Shown here in pieces: positions 41,801 to 52,637 of a stretch of 64,000 nt of DNA. Location of the stretch: contig NC_133648.1 in NCBI RefSeq assembly GCF_009905375.1, positions 307,412,565 to 307,476,564 of the forward strand. The letters are read 5' to 3'. Under the pieces are notes generated by a model. The model saw nothing but the letters and a program-made list of their open reading frames with translations. It was not told where the DNA came from and made no database searches. Within the stretch, counting starts at the first letter, position 1. Each line of letters begins with the position of its first letter. The translations under genes were made by a program, and so were the position numbers. The DNA is from Apium graveolens (lineage: Eukaryota; Streptophyta; Magnoliopsida; Apiales; Apiaceae).

Positions 41801-44262
41801 GCATGGATTATAGAAAATTGAACAAAGCCACAAGGAAGGATCACTTCCCCCTTCCATTTATTGATCAGATGCTTGACAGATTGGCGGGTCATGAGTATTT
41901 TTGTCTTCTGGATGGTTATTCCGGGTATAATCAGATTTGTATTGCACCAGAGGATCAGGAAAAGACTACCTTCACTTGTCCATTTGGCACATTTGCTTTT
42001 CGTAGAGTTTCGTTTGGGTTATGTGGCGCCCCAGCCACCTTTCAGAGATATATGATGGCTATATTCTCTGACATGATTGGAAATAACGTCGAAGTGTTCA
42101 TGGATGACTTCTCCGTCTTTGGACACTCATATGATGAATGTTTGAATAATCTGCGCGCCGTACTCAAAAGATGCGTGGAAACTAATTTGGTGCTTAATTG
42201 GGAGAAATGTCATTTTATGGTGCGTGAAGGCATTATCCTTGGGCATAAGGTCTCTAGCAAGGGTCTGGAGGTGGACAAGGCCAAGGTGGGAGTCATTGAA
42301 AATCTTCCCCCACCCAATTCTGTGAAAGGAATCCGTAGTTTTCTTGGTCATGCGGGTTTTTATCGGCGATTCATCAAGGACTTTTCAAAGATATCTAAGC
42401 TGTTGTGCAATTTGCTTGAGAAAGATGTGCCTTTCAAATTTGATGATGAATGTTTGGCAGCATTCGAGACTCTCAAGAAGAGTTTGATCACTGCACCAGT
42501 TATTACAGCACCAGATTGGACAGAACCGTTTGAGATGATGTGTGATGCGAGTGATTATGCGGTAGGTGCAGTTCTGGGACAGCGCAAGAAAAATATCTTC
42601 CATGTGGTCTACTATGCGAGTAAGACTTTAAATGGGGCCCAATTGAACTACACCACTACTGAGAAGGAGCTTTTGGCTATAGTCTTTGGCTTTGAGAAAT
42701 TTCGATCTTATCTGCTTGGTACGAAAGTAACAGTATTCACTGATCATGCAGCTATTCGCTATCTGGTTTCTAAGAAGGATTCGAAGCCGAGACTCATTCG
42801 TTGGGTGCTTTTACTTCAGGAATTTGAGTTAGAGATCAAAGATAGAAAAGGTACTGAGAATCAAGTAGCTGACCATCTCTCTAGGTTGGAGAATCCCGAT
42901 TCTACTTCACAAGATAAAACGTTAATCAATGAAGCTTTTCCGGATGAGCAGTTGTTTGCAATTCAGGAGGAAGAACCATGGTTTGCAGATATTGTAAACT
43001 ATCTTGTCAGCAATATAATGCCTCTTAATTTGACATCCGCTCAAAAGAAGAAGTTTCTGCATGAGGTGAAGTGGTATATGTGGGATGAACCATATTTGTT
43101 TAGACAGGGAGCTGACCAGATCATCAGGAGATGTATCCCGTTCTGTGAGACGGAGGGGATATTACGAGACTGCCATTCCACGGTTTATGGTGGACACTAT
43201 GGAGGTGAGAAGACGGTAGCTCGTATTCTGCAAGCAGGTTTTTTCTGGCCTACTTTGTTCAAGGATGCTCATCAGTTTGTTTTAAGGTGTGATCGTTGCC
43301 AAAGAGTGGGAAATTTGTCAAGGAAGGATGAGATGCCATTAAATGTGATGCTTGAAGTCGAGGTCTTTGATGTGTGGGGAATCGATTTCATGGGGCCTTT
43401 TATCTCATCTTGCAATAATCAGTACATCTTGCTAGCAGTCGATTATGTCTCAAAATGGGTCAAAGTTAAAGCTTTACCGACAAATGATGCAAAGGTAGTG
43501 CTAAATTTTCTTCATAAGCAAATTTTCATAAGGTTCGGAACACCTAGGGTAATCATAAGTGATGAAGGATCGCATTTTTGCAACCGTAAGTTCACTTCTA
43601 TGATGCAGCGTTATAATGTGAATCATCGAGTAGCTACTGCCTATCATCCGCAAACAAATGGTCAAGCGGAAGTGTCTAACAGAGAGATAAAGCGTATTCT
43701 AGAGAAGGTTGTTTGTCCGTCAAGGAAGGATTGGTCTTTAAAGCTCGATGAAGCTGTTTGGGCTTACAGAATAGCATACAAAACTCCACTAGGGATGTCA
43801 CCGTTTCAGTTGGTGTACGGTAAAGGATGTCATCTACCAGCGGAGCTTGAGCATAAGGCCTACTGGGCATTGAAGAAATTGAACCTGGATTTAGATGCAG
43901 CTGGTAAGAAAAGAATGCTTCAGCTTAATGAACTTGATGAATTTCGACTTCAAGCGTACGAGAATAACAAAATGTATAAGGAAAAGGTGAAGAGGTGGCA
44001 CGATAGGAAGCTACATCCTAAGTTATTTGTGCCAGGGCAACAAGTTCTTTTATTCAACTCTCGGCTCCGACTTTTTCCTGGAAAGTTGAAATCAAGGTGG
44101 TCTGGACCTTTTATTGTCAAAACTGTGTTTCCACATGGAGCGGTGGAAATTTTTGAGAATGATTCGGACCAAGCATTCAAGGTTAACGGTCAGCGGTTGA
44201 AGCACTACTATGGGGACATGGCAAACCGAGAGGTGGTTAGTGCCATTTTGTTGACTACTTGA
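38896..44262 (+). pseudogene. gag-pol polyprotein of Ath-1 with one stop
   Basis: A single frame of 1,788 codons starts at ATG 38896. It holds the gag core (FSLRDKAKDWLHSEPAGSI, WQDLAQKFLVKFYP), a knuckle CELCAGSHATDQC, and a Q/P-rich stretch. The protease has CDLGASINLMP near residue 622 and IPIILGRPFLATG. RT has [35 protein letters not shown] and the FMDD active site at 42097-42108. RNase H has [14 protein letters not shown] and [10 protein letters not shown]. Integrase has the HHCC finger, D in [10 protein letters not shown] in ISDEGSHF and E in [13 protein letters not shown]. The C-terminus has [19 protein letters not shown]. One TAA at 41710-41712 lies between protease and RT, where a single C-to-T change in a Gln codon would explain it. 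Otherwise the frame is open, so it was active recently. Confidence 0.95.
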
Positions 44263-44710
44263 GAAAGGTACGGAACGTCAAGCTAATGACGAAAAAGAAG
44301 CGCTGCGTGGGAGGCAACCCATGAATTGTTGTTACAGGAACCCTTAGAAGTTAATAACCTATCCAAAAACACAAAAAAATCAGAAAATAGGGGCTGAAAA
44401 TTTTTTTTTCCAGAGACCATCTGCGCGCCCGCGCAGAAATGCTGAGCGGCCGCGCAGGGGTCGAGTTCCAGAAAATTTTTTACAGTTCAGAAAAAAAAAA
44501 CAAACAAAAACACAAAAACAGTTGTAGCCCATAAACCCACGAATTATTCCCACTACCCCATCATTTTATCCTTTAATTCCCAAACCCTAATCTAATCCAC
44601 ACCCTATATATACATACACCTATCCTACATATCTCTCACAAAACTTCCTACACTTAAACCCTCTCACAAACATCAAAAATCAGTTCTTACACACTTTTAT
44701 TCACGAATCA
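44263..44710 (+). other. leader between pol and the extra ORF of Ath-1
   Basis: Non-coding. It has one GC-rich hairpin pair (44421-44457) matching those in the LTRs, an A-rich stretch, a TATA box (44605) and a C/A-rich leader (CTCTCACAAAACTTCC region) before ATG 44711. Confidence 0.7.
44605..44612 (+). promoter_or_regulatory. TATA box upstream of the Ath-1 extra ORF
   Basis: TATATATA lies 106 bases before ATG 44711 and is followed by a leader poor in G, as in plant 5' untranslated regions. Similar boxes precede the extra ORFs of Cop-A, Cop-B and Tat-1. Confidence 0.55.
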
Positions 44711-45934
44711 ATGACACCCAAGAGAGCACGCACTATTGACAGCAGCAACACAGTTCCTACTGCTGATTCATCGAGGGGCACTGCTGCAAGGCCTCGGTTA
44801 ACTGACAGAGCTGCAGAGGAGGAGTACACTAGGCTGTTGGGGAAGCCGATTCTGAAGGAGAGGGGGTTTTTACCATCAGGGAGGGATGGTGAGTTGTTGC
44901 CCATGATTGCAGAGAAGGGTTGGATAGCTTTTTGTGAGTCACCCGAAGCAGTACCGATGAGCGTTATTCACGAGTTCTACGCGAACGCGAAGGCTGAAAA
45001 GAATGGGTATTCTGTAGTCCGTGGGCTGACGGTTGATTATCATCCTGCGGCGATTCGCCGTGTGATTGGACAGCGAGAGAGGAAGCCCGAGGAGGAGAAC
45101 TGGAATGAAAAGACTGCTGAGGATTTTGACTTGGATTTGATTTGTGCGACTCTCTGTCGACCGGGCACAGTTTGGAATCGCAGTCCAGCCAATAATGAGT
45201 ATCGTCACTTTCCGGCGATCGCCATGAACAGGTATGCCCGTTCATGGAATGCATTTATATGTGCTAATATTTTTCCTTCTTCACATGCACACGAGGTCAC
45301 AGTTGAGAGAGCACAGCTGTTGTGGGGAATTCTGAATGAGGAATACTATGTGGACCTTGGTGAGTTTATCTACCAAGGAATTCTGAAGTTTTTGAGGGGA
45401 GCAAAGCATATGAACATCCCTTATGCATCCACGGTTACGAAGCTATGCCGAGCAGTGGGAGTGAACTGGCCGGCTCATGAGCAGTTGCAGTTGCCAGCAG
45501 CTCTGATAGATTCTGGCACTCTGAATGGGATGCAGGAGTGGACCGGTGGTGAGCCTGAGGAGCATGGGCTGGGTTATCATCTTCCAGGAGGGCGTCCAGC
45601 ACGAGGTGCTACTATGGCTAGGCCAGGGCGTGGTGAGGCTGGTTCGTCGAGAGCTCAGGAGGGTGCTGGGATGGGTGATGCCCAGTATAGGAGGCTTTCA
45701 CGGCGGATGGATGCCATGTATGAGACGCAGAGCAGGTTTGCTCAGGAGCTCACCCTTGCGTTAGGGACTGCTTTTTGAGGCCTTGGAGCTGATATCCAGT
45801 GGCCAGTTTTTGGTGAGAACTCTGCATACCCACCGCCTGATACTCCACCCACTGAGGGTGATGATGATGACTCCGAGCAGGTATACCCTGTGTTCCTTTC
45901 TACTACTTTCACTGAGGACAGTGAAGATTTTTAG
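44711..45934 (+). pseudogene. extra (env-position) ORF of Ath-1
   Basis: The frame runs 407 codons from ATG 44711 to TAG 45932-45934 with one internal TGA at 45776-45778. It starts basic (MTPKRARTID) and has a central domain with HEFYANAKAEKNGYSVVRGLTVDYHPAAIRRVIG-like order, of which I cite VVRGLTVDYHPAAIRRVIG. That is a layout often annotated 'putative plant transposon protein' in Athila-type elements. The domain continues with WNRSPANNEYRHFPAIAMNR and WGILNEEYYVDLGEFIY. The tail is G/R/E-rich, then acidic (DDDDSEQ). No signal peptide or membrane segment is visible, so an envelope role is not supported here. Function unknown. Confidence 0.8.
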
Positions 45935-47030
45935 TTTGGGGGTGGTAGTTAAGGAATATTGTGTGTGTGTCATTTAGTTGCATATTCATGATAGTTTAGT
46001 TCATATAGTTGCATAATTTATGCCATATAGTTTTTTTTTTGAATGTCATGTAGCTCATGCATTTACTATGATCCCTTTTGTAATGATTTATCGACTGAAT
46101 TGTGATATTGATACGAGTGTAGTGATAGCATTAAAGTGATATTAAGTTGTGTAGGTTGATATGCATGCTAGAAACAATTGTAAGTCCACTAAGTCTTAAA
46201 GAATGCGTAAGGGCTAGATTGTTGTTATGATTTGGTTGTTTTCAAGGTCAATCTATTTATTATGCTTTGAATTCGATTATAGGTTCTTAGTGATGAAAAC
46301 ATGAAAAGAAAAATTTTTGGAGAAAAAAAATATGGAAGTTGTTGCTAGTTGTGGCTAGGCGTCAAATGGCTAGTAGCCGGCTCGCTTATGTTGCGAGTAG
46401 TCTAGGGTTGAGTAAGATGGAGCGAAACACACTTGCTCAGAAGTTATAAAAAAAAATAAAAAAAAAAATAATAAATAAATATTTTTTGCATAATTGATCA
46501 AGAGTGGGCTCTTTGGTATTCGAGTTATTAAGTTCTTAGGAAACTTTGTGCCTAGTGACCTAAGGCTTTTAGAGTCTGGGATCCGCTAACCTAACGCTCG
46601 TTACATGGATACCATTGTATAAGTCTTTTGTGGACCTCACTCATTGCACGGTCAAATAAGCATTTGAGTTGTAAATAAAAAGCACGATTCCGTAGTAAGC
46701 TCCAGAGTTCTTGTAGTGTTGTATATCACTTTGTGCCTAGAATTTTTATTCTTTGTATAATCGTTGGATTGCCTTGAGGATAGTCTAGTCATAGTAATTG
46801 GTCTAGTTCCGAAGCATATCTGTTAAGCATTTGCACACACCACGTTTCTGGCTGTATGTCCGGTTGCATGAGTTTATTGATCTTTAGTTGTCTAACTGCA
46901 TTCGTTGAGATGTGACAATTTGGTTGGTTAATTGTAGTAAGGGGGATCGTTGCATTTTCATATAGATTGCATTCATGCATATTTTTATTTGTTTTTGAGT
47001 CTGTGACGCTTGAGGACAAACATCGATTTA
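45935..47030 (+). other. long non-coding tail of Ath-1
   Basis: About 1.1 kb of AT-rich sequence with no ORF above background. It opens with TTTGGGGGTGG, a near-copy of the PPT at 47031, includes an A-rich run (46448-46490), and has no other feature I can name. Athila elements commonly have a long untranslated stretch here. Confidence 0.6.
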
Positions 47031-47042
47031 AGTTTGGGGGTG
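47031..47042 (+). promoter_or_regulatory. polypurine tract of Ath-1
   Basis: AGTTTGGGGGTG directly before the LTR start TGATAAG at 47043. Confidence 0.8.
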
Positions 47043-48504
47043 TGATAAGTGGCATTTTATACCACTTAGAACATCTTAAAATGGCTTAAATTGGTGTCTT
47101 GAAATCAAGTATTTTGTGTATTTGATGCGTTTTTCTAGTGTTTATGCTTTTCAGGGTATTAGTTGCATTTCGGGGGAGGAATCATCAAGAATAAGCCTTG
47201 GCATGTGTTCACCATTGCGAGAGGAAAGGAATGGGCAGATTACGGCGAAGAAATGGAGCAAGCTTGGAATTTTTCCAGTAGGGTCCTGCGCGCCCGCGCA
47301 GCAATGCTGAGCGGCCGCGCAGCAGCCTGCGCGCCCGCACAGATATGCTGAGCGGCCGCGCAGGGTCGGGGAAAAAGCTGAATTATTTTAGACTTCTACT
47401 TCTGTGTGGCTTCCAACTTCTATGTAATCTGAGTTTTATGGGACTATTATATAGGTAGATTTGAGACGTTTTCATAGAGAGTATTAAGGGGATTATGTTT
47501 TAGATTGTGTTTTACGCAAGAAGCAAAGGAGATAAGGAAGAAGACCGATTTAGCACACCGCAACGAAGAGGAAGCATATATTCTTGTGATTCTTGTTTCG
47601 TTGTAACGTTGGATGCTAGTTTTCTTGCTTTGACTTATTTACTCTTGTGACGTACTCTGTTTTAATATAATTAGTGTAGTTATTATTTTCTTGTGTTGTT
47701 TGTCATGATTTCATATGAACCCATCATGGCGATAAGTTCTATTATGGGCTAATCGTGATCATGGGGTTACAACGGATTTATTATGGAATTCTTTAGTTAA
47801 TTGTTTAATACTTTAGTGTGTGATGATTGCATGATATCTAGTATTGGTTGTGCGTATTCGTCTTATGTGCGTCGCGAACATATAAGATAGGGTGTTAATC
47901 TCTTGTGAAGCGACGGTGGATCTTGAGATTTAGAACTTGCCATGCTAGCATAGGTTCATGTACGTTGTGCATGATTAGTGGGTAACTCTAACAGTTTTAT
48001 TTGCCCTATGTAATCAAAAGGGATAACTTGTGCTTAAATCGTTGTGTTGTCAATTTCTGTAGACATATAGGAACTCAACATAATTGATGACTATTCAACT
48101 TCTATCTTAATTGTGGATGCTTGGTAGAATGGTATTAGTACAATGAAAGTTGGCTTTTATCAGTTTCGTGTTATTCGATTAATGTCATCACTGTCACATG
48201 CTAAAGGTAATAACAATGGCTATAGAAGGAAGTAATAATGAAGTTGTAATCTCATGAGTGTTTTATTATTGATAAATTGAAGTGTTAGTTAAGTGGTTAA
48301 TTAAGTAGTTAATTATAGTTAATATTTGATCAACAATTTTAAGTGTTATTATCTTAACATTGAGAAGTAATCATACATTGGTGAGTGAGTTTAATTAGAC
48401 AATAATTTAGTCTGAGTCTCTGAGGGAACGAACTAGAAAGTATTCTATATTACTTGCGAACGCGTATACTTGCGTGAATATTAGCGCGTGTTTTCGCCCT
48501 AACA
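47043..48504 (+). repeat. 3' LTR of Ath-1
   Basis: Same length as the 5' LTR with about 14 substitutions by eye. GC-rich hairpins at 47286-47363, TATA-like box at 47448. The downstream target copy CAAGT is 48505-48509. Confidence 0.95.
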
Positions 48505-48509
48505 CAAGT

Positions 48510-49319
48510 ATACATTCATTAGAGAACTCTGAGTTATCGATAAGCCAAAGTCCATTAGAGAACTCTGAGTTATCGATAAACCAAAATTCACTAGAAAACT
48601 CAGAGTTGTCGATAAGTCTAGGCAACAATGAAGTTTCAGAGATATCGACAAGACAACATGCCTATCGAGATGTCAAGTTCTCTACGGCTTAATTGGAGAT
48701 CTCTAAGTGAAGAAATTTCTCTAAGTACAGAATTGCAGAACAGTTCAATATCCAAGGTTACAAATCAACAAACAATTCACACAGCTGGATTGACAAGTCT
48801 ACAAAAAGCAGCTTGAGAGATGTGCAAGATCAACGACAAAGATTAACTGACAGAGGAGATTAAAGTAATCACGGGAAGCTAAAGATATGCTAAGCCAGAA
48901 ATTGAAGATTTGCTTTTCTATAAATAGAAATGACAAGTGACAGTTTAGAAAAGCTAATAGCATGTTTATTATCCACCGTGTAAACCAGCAGTTAACTGAG
49001 TTATAAAGTTAACACTGGTCCTCTAGTTAAAATTAGAGAACAATCAGATTAGAAAAATTGTGTGTTCTCTCTCAAGAAAGAAGCTAAGTTCCAAACAAGA
49101 ACTTAGAGATTTTGTAGCAAAAAACTGCTTGATTTTTAATATAAAATTAAGTGAGTTTTGAAGATCTTTGTTTTACATATTTGCTCAGCTATTTATGTTG
49201 AACATCCATTCTACTAAATCATTAACAACAACCAACTTCTAAAGCCTAAGTCGATCGAAAATCAAACATTTAAGCCAAAACATATTCACCCCCCCTCTGT
49301 GTTGTATTCATACCTAACA
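48510..49319 (+). repeat. Cop-C 3' LTR, second part
   Basis: This continues the LTR cut at 37292. It opens with repeated GAGAACTC / TTATCGATAA words (48510-48690), then a TATA box TATAAATA at 48919-48926, and ends with TTCACCCCCCCTCTGTG and CCTAACA. A diverged minus-strand copy is at 55688-56448. Confidence 0.85.
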
Positions 49320-50266
49320 TTGTCCTTAAGGAAATGAATGACTACTTAGAGAAGGAATTAGTTATTCTTAATCAAACTCAGAAAGATAGAGATGATGCCT
49401 TTATATTAGGGATGAAGTGCTAAAAATGAATGAATCTCTAAAAACTGAGTTAGAAAAGGAAAGAGAGATTATCAGGATTTGGACTAACTCTGGTAGAGCA
49501 ACTCAGGATATTCTTAGTAGTGGAAACTGGAAAGAGGGCTTAGGTTATGGAGATGATAAGAACAGTAAGGAAACTGTAGAAACTGTGCCTATAGTTGTTA
49601 AACAAAAACCAAAGGTAAATCCTGTTAAGTTTGTAACTGCAAAGACTGATATTGAGAAATCAGAAGTTAAGGAGAAATTAACTTCTGACAAACCTAAACA
49701 TGATAAGCCAACTGAAGTTAACATAGGCTTAATGACAAAGAAGCAACTTAAGCATAAGCTGAAAGAGGTTATAAATGTAAACAAGATAAAGCCATCTAGG
49801 AAAAATAGGAATGGAAAGGAAGGTGTGAACAAAAGTAACAATTATAAGCATGTTCCTAATGCTCCTAGAAAAACATATCATAACTGTGGAAATTCTAACC
49901 ATTGGGCTTCTTTTTGCAGGAAGAATAAGAACATAAACTCCTTACCTTCAAAATCAGGATTTAAGAGTCAGTCTGTTAGATATAAGCCATAAAATCCTTG
50001 TTTTCATTGTGGTAGTTTATGGCATTCCATTTATACTTGTAAGGAATATCATAGTTTGTACTATGATTATTATCAAATAAAACCTTCTGTAAAGAAAGTT
50101 AACATTATTCCTTCTAGTGTAAGTTCTGATGCAAAGTCTGATATTGCAAATTATGATACGAAAAACTGTTAACATAAATTCTGATGCTAAATCCGCTGCA
50201 AATGTTAACAAACTTAATAAGGCCAAAGGATCCAAGCAAGTCTGGGTCCTTAAAACTAATCATTAG
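49320..50266 (+). pseudogene. gag C-terminal region of Cop-D
   Basis: Frames around 49335-49992 give NDYLEKELVIL and a coiled coil (VLKMNESLKTELEKEREIIRIW), K-rich sequence, a knuckle-like YHNCGNSNHWASFC whose first Cys is Tyr, and after a stop (49990) a complete knuckle CFHCGSLWHSIYTC. Later pieces in shifted frames lead to a gag end like VWVLKTNH with TAG at 50264-50266. These parts bind RNA in the particle. The N-terminal half is missing because Cop-C is inserted at 49319/49320. Confidence 0.8.
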
Positions 50267-50278
50267 TGGTCTTTGTGA

Positions 50279-52637
50279 TTGCAGGGCAACATGAAGAACA
50301 TCCTAGTTCTGGACAGTGGATGTTCAGGACATATGACTGGAAATAAAGCCCTGCTATCAGACTTTGTGGAGAAAGCTGGCCCAGGTCTTTCTTATGGAGA
50401 TGGCAACATGGGAAAAACTCTGGGATATGGCTATATCAATCTTGGGAATGTCATCATTGAAAAAGTAGCTCTGGTCTCAGGCCTTAAACACAATCTGCTG
50501 AGTGTGAGTCAAATCTGTGACATAGGTTATCATGTGGGTTTCTTTGAAGAACACTGTGAAGTTGTAAGCAAATCTACAGGCAAAGTTGTTTTGAAAGGAT
50601 ACAGGCATGGTAACATTTATGAAGCCAAGCTTTCAACAAGTAATGATGGTTCTGCAATCTGTCTGTTGAGTAGAGCATCAATTGAAGAAAGCTAGGATTG
50701 GAACAAGAAACTCTCTCATTTAAATTTTAACAATATAAATGAACTGGTCAAGAAAGATCTTATGAGAGGACTACCAAAATCAGTATTTGCTCCAGATGGC
50801 CTTTGTGATTCTTGTCATAAGCCAAAACAAAGAAAATTTTCATTCAAGAGCAAGACCGAATCATCAATTCTTGAGCCTTATCACCTACTACATGTTGATT
50901 TATTTGGTCCAGTGAATGTCATGTCTATTGCAAAGAAGAAATATGCTATGGTCATAGTGGATGAGTTCACCAGATACACATGGGTGTATTTCTTGCACAC
51001 AAAAAGTGAAACTGTATCTATCTTGATTGATCATGTCAAACAACTGGATAAATTGGTCAAAGACTCTGTGAAAATCATAAGAAGTGATAATGGCACTGAG
51101 TTCAAGAATTTGATAATGGACGAATTCTACAAAGACCATGGAATAAAGCAGGAATTTTCTGCTCCTGGAACTCCACAGCAAAATGGAGTTGTTGAAAGAA
51201 AGAATAGAACTCTTATTGAAGTTGCACGAACGATGCTTGATAAAGCAAAGTTGCCAACCTACTTTTGGGCTGAAGTTGTGCAGAGTGCTTATTTTACTCA
51301 GAATACAACACTCATTAACAGGCATGGAAAGACACCATATGAGATGGTGAAGAAAAAGAAGCCAAATATAAAGTATTTTCATGTATTTGGATGCAAGTGT
51401 TTTGTTCTTAAGACTCATCCTGAACAGCTATCCAAATTTGATCTAAAAGCTGATGAAGGAATTTTTGTTGGATATCCACTTTCCACAAAATCCTTCAGAG
51501 TCTACAATTTAAGAACAAGGGTTATCATGGAATCTATCAATGTCTCTTTTGATGATAAGAAGATTACTGGACTTTAAGATTTCAGTGATCATGATCAGCT
51601 GAGATTCGAAAATGAAGTTTTAAATCCTGACAGTCTAAATCCTGACAGTCTAAAACCTTATACTGCAAACTCTGATGGATTAAACTCTGATGTTATTGAA
51701 ACTGTGGTGACTAAGCCTAAGGAAAATGCACCTGTGCAGGGGGAGCATATTGAAGATCCAACCACATCTCAAGAAGCATCAGAACCTACAACATGCTCTT
51801 CAAGTTCTGATAGGCCAAGTTCTGATAATTCTGGAAACTCATGTTCTGATATTTCTGGAAACTCAAATTCTGAAGGATCCAACTCAGAGAACATAATTTC
51901 ATGGGGAGCATCAGAAAATGTTGATGGAGACAGCATGGATCATGGGGGAGCATCCAGTTCTAGAGATAACCTTCCATCTGCAAGGAAGTGGACTAAAGCA
52001 CATACACCTGACTTAATTATTGGAAATCCTGATGCAGGTGTCAGAACTAGAACAGCTACATCAAATGAATGTCTCTATCATTATTTCATATCTCAGACTT
52101 AACCAAAGAAAGTGAAAGAAGCTCTTCAAGATGCTGATTGGGTGCAAGCAATGCAGAAAGAGTTAAATAAATCTGAAAGAAATAAAGTCTGGACCCTAGT
52201 TCCAAGATCAAAGAACAGGTCTGTTGTTGGTACCAAGTGGGTGTTCAGAAACAAAACTGACAGTGATGGCATAATTATAAGGAATAAAGCAAGGCTGGTT
52301 GTAAAAGGAAACTCTCAACATGAGGGAATTGATTATGATGAAATATTTGCACCAGTTGCTAGATTGGAAGCCATAAGGATATTTTTGGCTTATGCTGCTC
52401 ACAAGAAGTTTAAAGTCTTTCAAATGGATGTGAAAAGTGCTTTTCTTAATGGAGAATTGGAAGAGGAAGTATATGTTGAAAAACCTCCAGGCTTTGTAGA
52501 TCCCAAATTTCCCAATCATGTCTACATGCTTGATAAAACATTTTATGGCCTTAAGCAAGCTCCAAGAGCATGGTATGAGACATTAGCTCAGTTTCTTCTG
52601 GAAAGTGGATTTAACAGAAGGACTATTGACAAAACAC
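50279..52637 (+). pseudogene. protease, integrase and RT N-terminal half of Cop-D
   Basis: One frame is interrupted by three stops (TAG 50693, TAA 51575, TAA 52100). It begins with protease (LVLDSGCSGHMTG, the copia DSGCS/A active site). Integrase follows with HKP-type zinc finger residues (LCDSCHKPKQ), VDLFGPV, RSDNGTEF and [10 protein letters not shown] linker is rich in S, N, D and T, encoded by many TTCTGATA words. RT has [43 protein letters not shown] and [10 protein letters not shown]. At TIDKT (52637) Mule-1 interrupts, before the YVDD site. The first stop replaces a Trp expected before the integrase finger (ES-W-DWNKKLSH context). Confidence 0.92.

Larger units (their letters stand above)
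37293..48504 (+). mobile_element. Ath-1: Ty3-gypsy retrotransposon, Athila lineage, nearly intact
   Basis: Two LTRs of exactly 1,462 bases (37293-38754, 47043-48504) differ at about 14 positions by eye (about 1%) and are flanked by a perfect CAAGT duplication (37288-37292, 48505-48509). Inside are an Asp-tRNA-type PBS, one long gag-pol frame, an extra ORF, a long non-coding tail and a PPT. The PBS, the DLGAS protease, the single RNase H and the extra ORF fit Athila. Only two premature stops were found in its coding sequence. Confidence 0.93.
36488..49319 (+). mobile_element. Cop-C: SIRE-type copia element, 3' end, split by Ath-1
   Basis: Visible parts are the last codons of an env-like ORF (36493-36634), a polypurine tract (36755) and an LTR starting TGTTGTGCAAGAC at 36769. 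The LTR is interrupted by Ath-1 and ends at 49319 with CCTAACA. Without Ath-1 the LTR is about 1,334 bases. It is followed directly by gag of Cop-D with no PBS, so this is a 3' LTR and Cop-C inserted in Cop-D gag. The 5' part of Cop-C is not seen; the sequence on the other side of Cop-B does not look like it. Confidence 0.75.

Noticed and set aside
49320..49345. The 49319 LTR as a 5' LTR of Cop-D
   Set aside because: No primer binding site follows; gag C-terminal codons begin at once, so it is the 3' LTR of another element inserted in gag.
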